Positions 32,533-42,128 of a stretch of 64,000 nt of DNA are shown piece by piece. The notes beneath the pieces were generated by a model. The model did no database searches. It had not been told where the DNA came from and saw only the letters and a list, made by a program, of their open reading frames with translations. The stretch comes from Pusillimonas caeni (GTDB lineage Bacteria; Pseudomonadota; Gammaproteobacteria; Burkholderiales; Burkholderiaceae_B), in assembly GCF_003545815.1 (NCBI RefSeq), contig NZ_PDUW01000001.1, positions 558,001 through 622,000 of the forward strand. Direction: 5' to 3'. The position numbers and the translations under genes were made by a program. How positions within the stretch are numbered: position 1 is the stretch's first letter; every line of letters begins with the position of its first letter.

Positions 32533-34881
32533 ATGACGCTTTCATCGCTGATTTTTCTTTCCTTCTTGTCGGCACCCATTGCATACTTGGCAGCACGCTA
32601 TTGGAGCCCGATGATCGTCGCACTCATTCCCGCGACATTGTTTATCGGGTTTACCCTTCTCACCCCTGCGGTGATGCAGTTAGAAGCGATTGTTCAGCAT
32701 GTTCACTGGATACCGTCTCTAGGGATTTCGCTCTCATTTCGGCTTGATGGGTTGTCGCTCATCTTCTCGCTGCTGATCACAGGGATCGGTACGGCGATCT
32801 TTCTCTATGCTTCCGCCTATCTTCCTAGAACCTGGCAGACGCCTCGATTCTTTGCAACATTGATCGTTTTCATGGCATCGATGCTCGGTGCGGTTGCTTC
32901 GGACGATCTTTTCGGGCTGTTGGTCTTCTGGGAACTGACAAGCTTGTCGTCGTTCATGCTGATTGGATCTGACCCCAGTCAGGCAAAGTCAAGACGCTCT
33001 GCGCAGCAAGGATTGCTCATCACCGTAGCGGGCGGCTTGGCCATGCTTGCCGGCATAGTTTTGCTGGGCGACCTTGCCGGGACATACCGAATCTCTGAAA
33101 TTCTGGCGGCTGATCTAAGGCCGGCGCTCACAGGCGCCCATGGTACGGCCATTCTCGTCTTGATCGCACTCGGTGCGTTTTCCAAGTCTGCGCAGTTCCC
33201 GCTGCACTCCTGGCTGGCTAATGCGATGGTCGCCCCGACACCGGTGTCTGCCTATTTGCATTCGGCGACCATGGTAAAACTCGGTGTCTATCTCATGGCA
33301 CGCCTAAGCCCCACCCTGTCCGATGTCGCACTTTGGACGCCGCTATTGATCAGTGTCGGCAGCATCACTATGTTTTGCGGATCGATTCTCGCGCTTCGCG
33401 AAACCGACCTTAAGCGAATCCTGGCTTACACAACCGTTGTCTCGCTCGGCACGCTCATGACGCTGGTGGGGACGAACCATCCCGCCGCGGTAACTGCGAT
33501 GGCGGCCTTCCTTGTCGTGCATGCTCTTTACAAGGCTTGCCTGTTCATGGTCGCCGGCATCATCGACCATTCAACAGGAACGCGGGATAGCTCGATGCTC
33601 GGCGGCCTGGCTCGAGCCATGCCCATTACTGCGGTGATAAGCTGCACGGCTGCGCTGTCCATGGCCGGCATCCCCCCGTTGTTCGGATTCATCGGCAAAG
33701 AGCTGATTTACGAGGCCGCCCTGTCCGCTCAGATGCCCTATATGGTGTTTGCCGCCGTCATACTTGCCAATGCGTGCATGGTTGTGGTTGCTGGAACCAT
33801 TGCCTTGCGGTGCTTTTTCGGGGTTCCCTCAAAATCCTTTACGCAGTCGGGTTCCGGCCCTCACGACCCCTCAATCCGCATGTGGATCGGCCCTTTGGTT
33901 CTGGCCGTACTAAGTCTCGCATTCGGCTTCATGCCCCGATGGATTCAAGGCCTTCTCGCAGCCGCGGCTGGCGCAGTGCATGGCGACGCAATTGAGTTTC
34001 AGTTGAGCCTCTGGCACGGCTTTACACCCATGCTGGCGCTTAGCATCGCGACGCTGGCCATTGGCATCGGCATTTATCGCCGCTGGGCCCGCATACAGCA
34101 TCGCTTGAAGGCTTGCGAGTTAGTCGACCGGTGGGGGCCCGATGCGCTATATGACCGTGCACTGGACATGTTGACCAAGGTCTCCATCTGGCAGACAGGC
34201 ATGATTCAAATCGGCAGTCTGCGCCACTACATGGCAATGAGTGTGGGCATCGTCGCGGTAGCCGGCTTGATCGCCATGGCGCTGAACGGCGCAGTGGTAC
34301 TGCCGCAGCTACATACCGGTGACGCCGGCGTGGAAATCGTATTGCCCGTCCTGCTGATGGCGGCTTCGATCATGGTGCTTCGCTCACGCAGCTTCGTACA
34401 GGGGATTATCTCTGCGGGCACGGTCGGCTTTGGCGTCGCGGTCGTGTTCCTGCTGGGAGGCGCCCCTGATCTTGCCTTTACGCAGTTTTCTGTCGAGGCG
34501 CTATCCGTGGTCATTCTGCTGGCAGTGATCGGCCATATGCCTTTTCGCGCTTCCGATCCGCGCTCTTCCAGGCAGCGAACCCGGGATGCCCTCATCGGGG
34601 CGCTGTTCGGACTGATGTTCATGGTCGTGATGTTCAGCGTGGTAGCGCTTCCATTCAACGAGCACTTATCCGATTTCTTCCGCGAGTTCAGCTACCCCTT
34701 GGCGCACGGGCGCAATCTGGTCAACGTCATCATTGTCGACTTCCGCGCGTTGGACACTCTGGGTGAGATCACTGTACTAGCCCTCGCCGCCTTGGCCGCC
34801 GCGGCGGTCTTCTTCAGTACCGGCGACCAGAGCAGGCTCCACGCCGGCGGGGGCCGGCGCGCTACTAGGAAAGAGACATGA
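32533..34881 (+). CDS. mrpA: Mrp-type Na+/H+ antiporter subunit A
   Basis: 782 residues, over 20 membrane segments. Residues 1-500 are NuoL/proton-translocating type: [14 protein letters not shown] carries the key glutamate of TM5, [17 protein letters not shown] the conserved lysine and histidine, and [15 protein letters not shown] another lysine. The C-terminal part is the MrpA-specific DUF4040/MnhB-related extension. Length and a separate mrpB mark a group 1, seven-gene Mrp system. It exchanges cytoplasmic Na+ (or K+) for protons, supporting alkaline and salt tolerance. Its stop overlaps mrpB (ATGA). Confidence 0.96.
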   Translation: MTLSSLIFLSFLSAPIAYLAARYWSPMIVALIPATLFIGFTLLTPAVMQLEAIVQHVHWIPSLGISLSFRLDGLSLIFSLLITGIGTAIFLYASAYLPRTWQTPRFFATLIVFMASMLGAVASDDLFGLLVFWELTSLSSFMLIGSDPSQAKSRRSAQQGLLITVAGGLAMLAGIVLLGDLAGTYRISEILAADLRPALTGAHGTAILVLIALGAFSKSAQFPLHSWLANAMVAPTPVSAYLHSATMVKLGVYLMARLSPTLSDVALWTPLLISVGSITMFCGSILALRETDLKRILAYTTVVSLGTLMTLVGTNHPAAVTAMAAFLVVHALYKACLFMVAGIIDHSTGTRDSSMLGGLARAMPITAVISCTAALSMAGIPPLFGFIGKELIYEAALSAQMPYMVFAAVILANACMVVVAGTIALRCFFGVPSKSFTQSGSGPHDPSIRMWIGPLVLAVLSLAFGFMPRWIQGLLAAAAGAVHGDAIEFQLSLWHGFTPMLALSIATLAIGIGIYRRWARIQHRLKACELVDRWGPDALYDRALDMLTKVSIWQTGMIQIGSLRHYMAMSVGIVAVAGLIAMALNGAVVLPQLHTGDAGVEIVLPVLLMAASIMVLRSRSFVQGIISAGTVGFGVAVVFLLGGAPDLAFTQFSVEALSVVILLAVIGHMPFRASDPRSSRQRTRDALIGALFGLMFMVVMFSVVALPFNEHLSDFFREFSYPLAHGRNLVNVIIVDFRALDTLGEITVLALAALAAAAVFFSTGDQSRLHAGGGRRATRKET

Positions 34882-35276
34882 ACTCCATCATATTCAGAGT
34901 CGGATCCTCCATTGTTCTTCCATTCTCTTTACTGCTGTCCCTCTACTTGCTCTGGCGCGGCCACAACGACCCGGGAGGAGGCTTCATCGGCGGCCTGATC
35001 GCGGCCGCGGGATACGCCTGCTATGCATTACCTCGTGGATATACAGCTCTACAGCGCGTCCAGCCGGTCGACTCCTTGCATCTCGTCGCGCTCGGACTCG
35101 GCGCAGCATTGATCGCCGGCTTGCCGGGCCTCATGAGCAACGCGGCGTATTTGACCCACGCCTGGATGGAGAGCGGGGACATTGCAGTCGGCACGACACT
35201 GCTTTTCGATGCAGGGGTCTATCTAACCGTACTCGGTGCGATTCTGACATTCCTCCGCTTATTTCTGGAGCAGTGA
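34878..35276 (+). CDS. mrpB: Mrp antiporter subunit B
   Basis: 132 residues, four membrane segments. [30 protein letters not shown] is the MnhB/MrpB domain hallmark, shown here in part ([11 protein letters not shown] at about residue 28). It overlaps mrpA by four bases and abuts mrpC with no gap. It is a required membrane subunit of the antiporter, near the Na+ path in known complexes. Confidence 0.95.
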   Translation: MNSIIFRVGSSIVLPFSLLLSLYLLWRGHNDPGGGFIGGLIAAAGYACYALPRGYTALQRVQPVDSLHLVALGLGAALIAGLPGLMSNAAYLTHAWMESGDIAVGTTLLFDAGVYLTVLGAILTFLRLFLEQ

Positions 35277-35663
35277 ATGGAGCCGCTGTATATCGTTGCA
35301 ATCGGAGTGATCGCAGGCGTCGCCGCTTATCTTCTGATGTCCCGCAATGTCCTCCGGATGGTCCTGGGACTGCTTCTACTGAGCAATGCGGCCAACCTCA
35401 GCATCTTCGTCGCGGGGCGCCTTAGTTCGAGTCTTCCACCACTCATAACGGGTGAGTCAACGACGATCGCACTCAGTGCCAACCCCTTGCCGCAGGCGCT
35501 CATTCTGACCGCGGTTGTGATTTCGTTCTCGCTGGTGGCCTTCACCGTAGTGTTGCTGCACAAGGCCGACCAGCACTTGCATATTGTCGATACTGAGGAA
35601 ATGAGAGAAGCCGAACCTATAGGACCTGTTGCCGACCGCGAGGCAAGCGGGGCAGAGCAATGA
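35277..35663 (+). CDS. mrpC: Mrp antiporter subunit C (NuoK-like)
   Basis: 128 residues with three membrane segments. VLRMVLGLLLLSNAANL carries the NuoK-type motif. The C-terminus is a charged cytoplasmic tail. It begins immediately after the mrpB stop and overlaps mrpD by four bases, so all subunits are translated together. Confidence 0.95.
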   Translation: MEPLYIVAIGVIAGVAAYLLMSRNVLRMVLGLLLLSNAANLSIFVAGRLSSSLPPLITGESTTIALSANPLPQALILTAVVISFSLVAFTVVLLHKADQHLHIVDTEEMREAEPIGPVADREASGAEQ

Positions 35664-37171
35664 TGTCGCCGCACGTCCTGCTCACATTGCCCATTGCGAT
35701 GCCACTGACCGGCCTGGTGCTGACGACACTGCTGTGGCGTATGCCGCGGCTACAACGCCTTGCCAGTCTGGCAGCCAGCTGTGTATTTCTACTTGCCGGC
35801 ATTGCGCTACTCGTCGCCACCGCGGACGGCACCATCTTGGCGACCCAGTTTGGATCATGGGAAGCGCCATTCGGGATCAGCTTCGTCGCAGACAATCTGA
35901 CATCGGCGATGGTGCTCATCACAGCAATCATGGCCGTAGTCATTGCGATCTACCGGCTGACTGCTCCGGAAGAGGACGGACGCCCAATGTTCCAACCTCT
36001 ATATCACGGGCTGCTGCTGGGAGTGACGGGCGCCTTTATGACGGGCGACATTTTCAATATGTACGTGTGGTTCGAGATCATGCTCATCTCGTCCTTTGGT
36101 CTGCTGGTGCTGGGAGGAACGAAGGAGCAGCTGGATGCAGGCGTCAAGTACGTGATGCTCAATCTCGTCATGACCACCATATTTCTAGCGGCCGTCGCCT
36201 TTCTGTACGGCGCGACAGGCACATTGAACATGGCCGATCTGGCGGAGCGCGTTCCCGCCATAGAAAACGATGGGCTGGTAACAACTCTGGCAGTCCTGTT
36301 TCTGTTGGCGTTCGCTTCGAAGGCGGCGTTGTTCCCACTGTTCTTCTGGCTGCCTGCGTCTTACCACACCGCAAGCACGCCGGTCCTTGCGATCTTCGCC
36401 GCCTTGCTGACGAAAGTAGGCGTATACGCCATTGTGCGGTGCTTTACGCTTATTTTTCCGGTTACAGGCGGGTTGTCGACCATCATCGGCGTCATGGCCG
36501 CACTTACCATGATCACCGGCGTTCTCGGCGCCGCCTCTCACTTCGATATTCGGAAGATTCTCTCCTTCCACATTATCAGCCAGATCGGTTACATGCTTGT
36601 AGGCGTTGCAATCGCGACGCCTCTGGCGCTTGCGGGTTCGGTCCTTTACATCGTGCACCACATCATCGTAAAGGCGAACCTTTTCTTGATCGGCGGCGTC
36701 ATTGAGAGGAAAAGCGGCTCATGCCAACTAAAGAGGATCGGCGGCCTGCATCGAACGGCTCCCTTCCTCGCGATTCTGTTCTGTATTCCCGCTCTATCGC
36801 TTGCGGGTCTGCCGCCACTATCGGGATTCTGGGCCAAATACCTCGTCGTCAAGCCCAGCCTCGATGCCGGCAGCTGGTACCTGGCGGCGACCTCCCTTGT
36901 CGTGGGGGTGCTCACTCTGTACTCCATGCTGAAAATCTGGAACGAGGCATTCTGGAAGACGCCTTCGACAGCGGCGCCCGCACCAACGCGGAATTCGAAT
37001 AGTTCGTTCTTTGCGCAGTACGTTGCGATAGCCGCCTTGTCGGCCATCACGATGGCCATCGGCCTGAACCCGGAGCCGTTTGTAGCGTTCTCTGTGGAAG
37101 CCGCCGGCCAGCTTACGGACAGCAGCCGCTACATCAATGCCGTCCTGGAGAATCCTTATGCGCCGAATTGA
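35660..37171 (+). CDS. mrpD: Mrp antiporter subunit D (NuoM/N-like)
   Basis: 503 residues, about 14 membrane segments. The proton-channel residues are in WFEIMLISSFGLL (glutamate), SKAALFPLFFWLP (lysine) and DIRKILSFHIISQIG (lysine and histidine). It is the second proton-translocating-type subunit, as required in Mrp complexes. It overlaps mrpC (4 bases) and mrpE (14 bases). Confidence 0.96.
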   Translation: MMSPHVLLTLPIAMPLTGLVLTTLLWRMPRLQRLASLAASCVFLLAGIALLVATADGTILATQFGSWEAPFGISFVADNLTSAMVLITAIMAVVIAIYRLTAPEEDGRPMFQPLYHGLLLGVTGAFMTGDIFNMYVWFEIMLISSFGLLVLGGTKEQLDAGVKYVMLNLVMTTIFLAAVAFLYGATGTLNMADLAERVPAIENDGLVTTLAVLFLLAFASKAALFPLFFWLPASYHTASTPVLAIFAALLTKVGVYAIVRCFTLIFPVTGGLSTIIGVMAALTMITGVLGAASHFDIRKILSFHIISQIGYMLVGVAIATPLALAGSVLYIVHHIIVKANLFLIGGVIERKSGSCQLKRIGGLHRTAPFLAILFCIPALSLAGLPPLSGFWAKYLVVKPSLDAGSWYLAATSLVVGVLTLYSMLKIWNEAFWKTPSTAAPAPTRNSNSSFFAQYVAIAALSAITMAIGLNPEPFVAFSVEAAGQLTDSSRYINAVLENPYAPN

Positions 37172-37487
37172 ATGGCTGTTCAACTGGACAGCCCTCCTGC
37201 TGACATTTGTCAAGGAGCTGGCGAAGTCCGTTCATGACGTCGCGCTGAACGTCATCAACCCGAAGCGGATTTCTGAAAGCGCCATCGTCGAGGTTCCTTT
37301 GGAGGTGAAAAGCGACCTTGGCATCGCGCTTCTCGCCAACATGGTGACCTTGACTCCCGGCACAACGACACTGCACATATCCGCGGACAAAAGCTGCCTG
37401 TATGCCCATGTAATGAACTACTCGGATTCCGTGGTCTCGGACATCAAGCAGGGATTCGAATGCCAGATACTAAAGGTGCTGCGATGA
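37158..37487 (+). CDS. mrpE: Mrp antiporter subunit E
   Basis: 109 residues from the ATG at 37158, inside the end of mrpD. FVKELAKSVHDVALNVINP and LANMVTLTPGTTTL are MnhE-family motifs. The subunit is shorter than in Bacillus (about 160 residues) because the N-terminal membrane helices are reduced, a form seen in many proteobacteria. Confidence 0.93.
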   Translation: MRRIEWLFNWTALLLTFVKELAKSVHDVALNVINPKRISESAIVEVPLEVKSDLGIALLANMVTLTPGTTTLHISADKSCLYAHVMNYSDSVVSDIKQGFECQILKVLR

Positions 37488-37774
37488 TAGACGTCATATT
37501 CTCGACGACAGTCGAAATTAGCAAGTTCCTGTTCTTCTGCTCCATGATCCTCGTATGCATACGTATAGCCCGAGGCCCGCATGCCGCGGACCGGGTTGTC
37601 GCGCTGGACATGCTGTGCTTGCTGGGAGTGGGTATAGCGGCTCTGGCCGCCGTTGCCAATGACTCGATGGCATTTATCGACGTGGCTCTTGGCATCGCTC
37701 TCATTGGTTTTCTCGCCACCGTGGCTTTCGCAGCCTTCATCGAGCGGGGAACCACCGCACACGGGGGAGACTGA
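37484..37774 (+). CDS. mrpF: Mrp antiporter subunit F
   Basis: 96 residues with three membrane segments, from the ATG at 37484 overlapping the mrpE stop. RIARGPHAADRVVALDML is the family hallmark; its aspartate is important for Na+ exchange in studied systems. The mrpG ATG follows one base after the stop. Confidence 0.94.
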   Translation: MIDVIFSTTVEISKFLFFCSMILVCIRIARGPHAADRVVALDMLCLLGVGIAALAAVANDSMAFIDVALGIALIGFLATVAFAAFIERGTTAHGGD

Positions 37775-37775
37775 C

Positions 37776-38195
37776 ATGTTGGTATGGCTCTCTGCGTTCT
37801 TCATGCTCTCGGGATCCATCGTCACCTTTATAGCGGCCTTGGGCGTCCTGCGCCTGCCCGATTTCTTTATGCGCATGCATGCTGCGACCAAAGCCGGCGT
37901 GGTCGGACCCAGCCTGCTTCTGATCGGAGTGGGCTTCCACGAGCCCTCCTGGGGTATGTGGATTAAAATTTTTCTGACGATCCTGTTCCTGCTTACGACC
38001 ACGCCGATCGCCGCCCATCTACTTGGCAAGGCCGGCTTCCTGGGCGGCGTGAATCTCTGGAAAGGAACGGTACGCAACGACCTGGACCAGGTGCTCTCCG
38101 CCAGCGCCTTCCTGGAGACCGATACCTCCTTAAGCGGCAAAAACGCCACGGCTGATATGATGGCAGATCCGCCCGCAACGTTGCGCAAGCGTTGA
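37776..38195 (+). CDS. mrpG: Mrp antiporter subunit G
   Basis: 139 residues with three membrane segments. VLRLPDFFMRMHAATKAGV and LTILFLLTTTPIAAHLL are MnhG/PhaG motifs. The last 30 residues form a hydrophilic tail longer than usual. It completes a full A-G set, confirming a group 1 Mrp operon. The sensor kinase gene starts 54 bases downstream on the same strand. Confidence 0.94.
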   Translation: MLVWLSAFFMLSGSIVTFIAALGVLRLPDFFMRMHAATKAGVVGPSLLLIGVGFHEPSWGMWIKIFLTILFLLTTTPIAAHLLGKAGFLGGVNLWKGTVRNDLDQVLSASAFLETDTSLSGKNATADMMADPPATLRKR

Positions 38196-38249
38196 TCTAC
38201 GGCCGTTTCGCCACGACAGGTCCATGCTTGACAAGAGGAGCGCGATATT

Positions 38250-39653
38250 TTGAAGTGGTTCCTTCGTTTACCTCTTTTGGTCCGTATTCCGTTGCTTGCG
38301 GCGATCATGATCTTCGCAGTCGCTATGCTGGTGACTCAGATTGCTGTGTTCAGCCTATCGAAACAGTACGAATTATTGACTGAGCGGGTGGGCCAGGTTT
38401 ACTTGGACGGTCTTTCCGCTTCAGTACTGCCCTCCTATCGACAGAACGACTCGGAAGGCATTCACCGGGCCCTGCGTCAGTCGCTAGACTTTTATTTAGG
38501 TGTAGTGGACAGGCAGCTTGCACTCGTCGACCGCAGCGCGGGCATCATCGCCCATGTGTCGGGTCCTAATCTGGGGGCTACGACACCGCCTCCCGGCGCC
38601 ATCTTCCAGGGGCCAAAAGGCTATGTCGCCGAATCCGCATCCGCGAGCATATGGGTATGGCGCGAATTGGACGAACGGGGAGTCATCGCCGCAAATTTGG
38701 ACATTTCCACGTTCGCTCGTGAGCGCTCGGCGCTCCATTTCCAATTGATGCTCATTAGCGCTTTGATGAGCATAGTGGCGGCGCTCGGGGGCTATATAGT
38801 CATTCGTCGTATACAACGACCGCTCAAGACCCTGAGCGAGCATTTGTCGCATGCCGTCGCCTTCGGCCCTCAAAAGATCCAGGACGCGCACATCCCGAGC
38901 AACGACGCGGAAGCCTCGAAGCTCATGCAGGCATACAACCGTATGACCATGGCGGTACAGGATCGCGAGCGGCTTTCCGAACAACTGGCCAAACAGGATC
39001 AGCAAGCATTATTGGGACGCATTGCAGCAACATTGGCGCATGAAATACGCAACCCCCTCACGGGCATGATGACCGCCCTTCAGACGATACGCATGTATGG
39101 CGACGACGCCCGAAGCCGGCGAGAAGCCCTGGACTTCATCGATCGCGGAATCCAGTCGCTCAAAGGGGTGGCCGAAGCGACGCTGAACGCATATCGCCCA
39201 AGCGCCCCCGGGCCTGATCTGGACAGCCGCGACCTGCACGATGTGCTTCTGCTCGTCGAACCTCACGCGGCACGCAGGAAAGTGCACGTCGCTCAACACA
39301 TTGGGCTGTTTTCATCACTGAAGCTGGACGCATTCAAAATCAGGCAGATCGCATTGAACCTGCTTCTCAACGCCATCCAGACCTCTCCCACGGGAGGAAC
39401 CGTGACGCTTGAGGCGTCATGCGACGGCGATGCCTTTATATTGAAAGTGAGCGATGAAGGCGAAGGGCTACCCAAGCATGCGAGAAGCTTTCTGCTGGCC
39501 GACGACGCCCCGCGGAGCGACAGGTCTCTCGGGCTGGAGATCATACGCCGTCTCGCTCGTGATTTGAATGGTGAAATTGAAGTGTTCAGTCAGGAAGGCG
39601 GCGGCTCAACCATTGAACTGGTTTTTTCCGTCTTGCGAGATGAAGCACCATGA
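38250..39653 (+). CDS. Membrane sensor histidine kinase
   Basis: 467 residues from a TTG at 38250 with AGAGGAG about 10 bases upstream. A first membrane helix covers residues 10-35, a periplasmic region 36-160, and a second helix 163-185, followed by a HAMP-like linker. The H box is LAHEIRNPL with H264, the N box NLLLNAIQTSP, and the G boxes VSDEGEGLP and RSLGLEIIRRL. It should autophosphorylate and pass phosphate to the regulator encoded next (ATGA overlap). Its place right after mrpG suggests sensing of cation, pH or envelope stress. Confidence 0.92.
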   Translation: MKWFLRLPLLVRIPLLAAIMIFAVAMLVTQIAVFSLSKQYELLTERVGQVYLDGLSASVLPSYRQNDSEGIHRALRQSLDFYLGVVDRQLALVDRSAGIIAHVSGPNLGATTPPPGAIFQGPKGYVAESASASIWVWRELDERGVIAANLDISTFARERSALHFQLMLISALMSIVAALGGYIVIRRIQRPLKTLSEHLSHAVAFGPQKIQDAHIPSNDAEASKLMQAYNRMTMAVQDRERLSEQLAKQDQQALLGRIAATLAHEIRNPLTGMMTALQTIRMYGDDARSRREALDFIDRGIQSLKGVAEATLNAYRPSAPGPDLDSRDLHDVLLLVEPHAARRKVHVAQHIGLFSSLKLDAFKIRQIALNLLLNAIQTSPTGGTVTLEASCDGDAFILKVSDEGEGLPKHARSFLLADDAPRSDRSLGLEIIRRLARDLNGEIEVFSQEGGGSTIELVFSVLRDEAP

Positions 39654-40996
39654 GGCGGAAAGGCATTGACGTACTCCTGGTCGAAGACGACGGTGTCCTG
39701 GGAGGCGCCGTAGCTCAGCGTCTGCGATTGGAAGGAATGTCGGTCCACTGGGCGCAATCGGTCGCCGAAGCGCTGGAGAGCCTCGAAAAGTATGAACCTG
39801 CCCTAATGCTGTGCGACATAAAGTTGCCGGATGGAACGGGCACGGATCTATATAAGCACGCCAGCCGGCTTCTATGGGAGACAGATGTCATATTCGCCAC
39901 GGCATACGCGGAGATTCAGCAGGCGATCGACTTGGTCAAAGCCGGCGCCATCGACTATCTGTTGAAGCCCTATGACATCAATGATCTCGTCAGGCGCATC
40001 AAATCAAGTCTCACTCGAGCCGCCCTGCCCCGCGGGGCCAAGACTCCCCTACGCAGTTTCCACTATGAAGCGCCGGAGATGAATCGTGTCGTGTCCCACT
40101 TGAAGCGGCTGGCGAACGAGAGCTTTTCAATATTGCTGGTAGGCGAGAGCGGTACGGGCAAAGAAATGGCGGCCCGTTTGATCCATGAGGTATCCGGCCG
40201 GGCTCCAGCGCCATTTATTCCAGTTTCTTGCGCCGACATCGCGGAATCAGTAGTGGAAACCAAGTATTTCGGCAAAGAGTCCGACATCCCGTCGGATATC
40301 GGCATTACCAGCCCGGGGCTCTTGGAGCGCGTCGGTACAGGAACTTTGTTCTTGGACGAAATCTGCGAAATGCATCCAAAGATGCAGGTTCTGCTGGCCA
40401 GAGCACTTCAAGACGGCGGCTTTTATCGCTTGGGCGGGTCCACTTTCGTCCCTTTCAGGGGAAGAGTAGTGGCCGCCACCAATGCAAAATTACATGACGC
40501 GCTCGAAAGCGGCCGGTTTCGTCTCGACCTGTATTATCGTCTACAGAGTGCGCAAGTCACTATTCCCCCTTTACGCAATCGGGTCGCGGATATTATTCCA
40601 CTGACCGAGCACTTCATTCGAGCCTATGGTTCCAATAATCCCTTGGCGCCATTTGCCATATCTGACGAAGCCAAACGGGCTTTACTGGAGCACCACTGGC
40701 CTGGAAATGTTCGAGAACTGATGAACAGAGTCGTTCAGGCCTGTACATTGGCCGACAGCTCCGTACTCGATGCCGCCGACCTGTTTCCCGAGCAAGAGCA
40801 GCAGCGCAATGTGACGCGCTCTTTGTCGCGTGCACGCGCACAGGCCGAGAAAGAAGAGATAGAGCGCGTAATCGCCGAATGCGGCGGAAGACTCGGCGAA
40901 GCAGCGAACAGGCTTGGGATATCGCGAACCACCCTATGGAAGCGCCGACGTTCACTGGATGAGTCGACCGACGATTCCAATCCGTCCGATCGGTGA
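39650..40996 (+). CDS. NtrC-like response regulator lacking the sigma-54 GAFTGA loop
   Basis: 448 residues. The receiver domain has acidic residues E12/D13/D14, the phosphoacceptor D56 in LCDIKLPDG and K106. The AAA+ domain has Walker A GESGTGK (165-171), Walker B TLFLDE (232-237) and RLDLYYRL. Between them, where GAFTGA contacts sigma-54, the sequence reads GKESDIPSDIGITSPG (208-223), so the loop is lost. The C-terminus is a Fis-type helix-turn-helix (AANRLGISRTTLWKRR). It may therefore regulate sigma-70 promoters or use a different contact. It is the partner of the kinase upstream and may control mrp. Confidence 0.9.
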   Translation: MRRKGIDVLLVEDDGVLGGAVAQRLRLEGMSVHWAQSVAEALESLEKYEPALMLCDIKLPDGTGTDLYKHASRLLWETDVIFATAYAEIQQAIDLVKAGAIDYLLKPYDINDLVRRIKSSLTRAALPRGAKTPLRSFHYEAPEMNRVVSHLKRLANESFSILLVGESGTGKEMAARLIHEVSGRAPAPFIPVSCADIAESVVETKYFGKESDIPSDIGITSPGLLERVGTGTLFLDEICEMHPKMQVLLARALQDGGFYRLGGSTFVPFRGRVVAATNAKLHDALESGRFRLDLYYRLQSAQVTIPPLRNRVADIIPLTEHFIRAYGSNNPLAPFAISDEAKRALLEHHWPGNVRELMNRVVQACTLADSSVLDAADLFPEQEQQRNVTRSLSRARAQAEKEEIERVIAECGGRLGEAANRLGISRTTLWKRRRSLDESTDDSNPSDR

Positions 40997-41038
40997 ATGG
41001 GAATGGTAGTACAGCTTCAACTATAGCTATTCTGTAAT

Positions 41039-41635
41039 ATGAACGAACTTGATCGTGAACTTTTCCTGCTAGTTAATTCCGCGAGCGAGACGAACAGCAT
41101 CGTCTCTTTCGGCGCCTACTTGATAGCCAAGTACATAATTTTCGCCGTTCCAATGGGTCTCGCCGCCCTCTGGATTGCAGGGGGTGACGCAGCACGGCGG
41201 CTGGCATTGACGCTTTTCGTCGCGCTTGTCCTCTCTGTCTTGTCGAGCTTTGCCATCGGATCGATATTTCCGTTGCAACGCCCGTTTCTCATCCCCTTGG
41301 GACACAATTTGATGGAGCACAGGGCGAGTCCGTCCTTTCCCAGCAACCATGCCCTGGTGATTTTCAGCTGCGCATGGACTCTGTTCTTCATGGCCCACAG
41401 ATGGCAAGCGGTCATTATCGCCGTTGCCGGGCTACTGGTTGCTTGGTCCCGAGTTTATCTTGGCGTCCACTGGCCGTTCGACATGATGGGCGCAGCCATC
41501 GTGGCCGGCATTGCCGCCCTCGTCGCAGTTGCCATGAACCGCTCTTTTGGAGGCGATGCCCTTGCCGCAACCAGCCGGTATTACGAAACCTTTATCGAGC
41601 GGCCGGTAAGACGAGGTTGGGAGAGACTGAAATGA
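41039..41635 (+). CDS. PAP2-family phosphatase (undecaprenyl-diphosphate phosphatase type)
   Basis: 198 residues with about five membrane segments. The three motifs are intact: LQRPF near 80-83, SFPSNHA with H104, and SRVYLGVHWPFDMMG with H144 and D148. Bacterial relatives (YbjG/BcrC type) dephosphorylate undecaprenyl diphosphate or phosphatidylglycerol phosphate on the periplasmic face. It lies 42 bases after the response regulator on the same strand and may be the last gene of the mrp-two-component transcript. Confidence 0.88.
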   Translation: MNELDRELFLLVNSASETNSIVSFGAYLIAKYIIFAVPMGLAALWIAGGDAARRLALTLFVALVLSVLSSFAIGSIFPLQRPFLIPLGHNLMEHRASPSFPSNHALVIFSCAWTLFFMAHRWQAVIIAVAGLLVAWSRVYLGVHWPFDMMGAAIVAGIAALVAVAMNRSFGGDALAATSRYYETFIERPVRRGWERLK

Positions 41636-41691
41636 TATTATCTACATCCCCAGCCGGCCTCTCCACGACCATATCGCCGAACCAGCATGCA

Positions 41692-41940
41692 TCAGTCGGA
41701 ACTGGTCCATTTGGCGACGACGCTGGCGCCGGCCATGGCCGTACGTTCGGGCTCGCCTGCGCCGGCGACGGATACCGGCTTGTGATGCACGCATATCACG
41801 GTCAGATAGTGCATGCCGTCGTTATAATGAGCGGCTATCCGGTCGCCCGGGGACGGCAATGAAACAAATTCGTAGCTGCCCCAGTCTTCCGACTGGTCGT
41901 ATATCGAGCCTCGCTCAACCAGCAATGTAGCGGCGACCAT
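41692..41940 (-). CDS. Small hypothetical protein
   Basis: 82 residues from the ATG at 41940, which has an AAGGAG site at good spacing; the frame can extend to 41985. It reads like a compact soluble domain (SLPSPGDRIAAHYNDGMHYLTVICVHHKPV) with no signal or membrane segment. I do not recognise a family. It is divergent from trkA, with two short palindromes in the gap, and convergent with the PAP2 gene. The good ribosome site supports it being real. Confidence 0.6.
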   Translation of the reverse strand: MVAATLLVERGSIYDQSEDWGSYEFVSLPSPGDRIAAHYNDGMHYLTVICVHHKPVSVAGAGEPERTAMAGASVVAKWTSSD

Positions 41941-41994
41941 GAGTTTCTCCTTCAAGACAATGCGCGCGCGGGCGCACGGAGGCAATTTTCATTG

Positions 41995-42049
41995 ATGTAT
42001 ACCATACATGCGGCTTGAGCCGGGTCGTTGTTCTGTACTAGACTGTACA
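41995..42049. promoter_or_regulatory. Two palindromes in the divergent small-protein/trkA promoter region
   Basis: ATGTAT-ACC-ATACAT at 41995-42009 is a perfect inverted repeat. TGTAC-N6-GTACA at 42034-42049 is a second. Both lie 80-134 bases before the trkA start and may bind a dimeric repressor. Confidence 0.45.
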
Positions 42050-42128
42050 ATCTTCTTTTTTGGCATTTGCATCGCTGGTGCATAACCGCTGCGTGGCTTG
42101 TTACCTATAGACCTCGAAGAGCGTTCGG

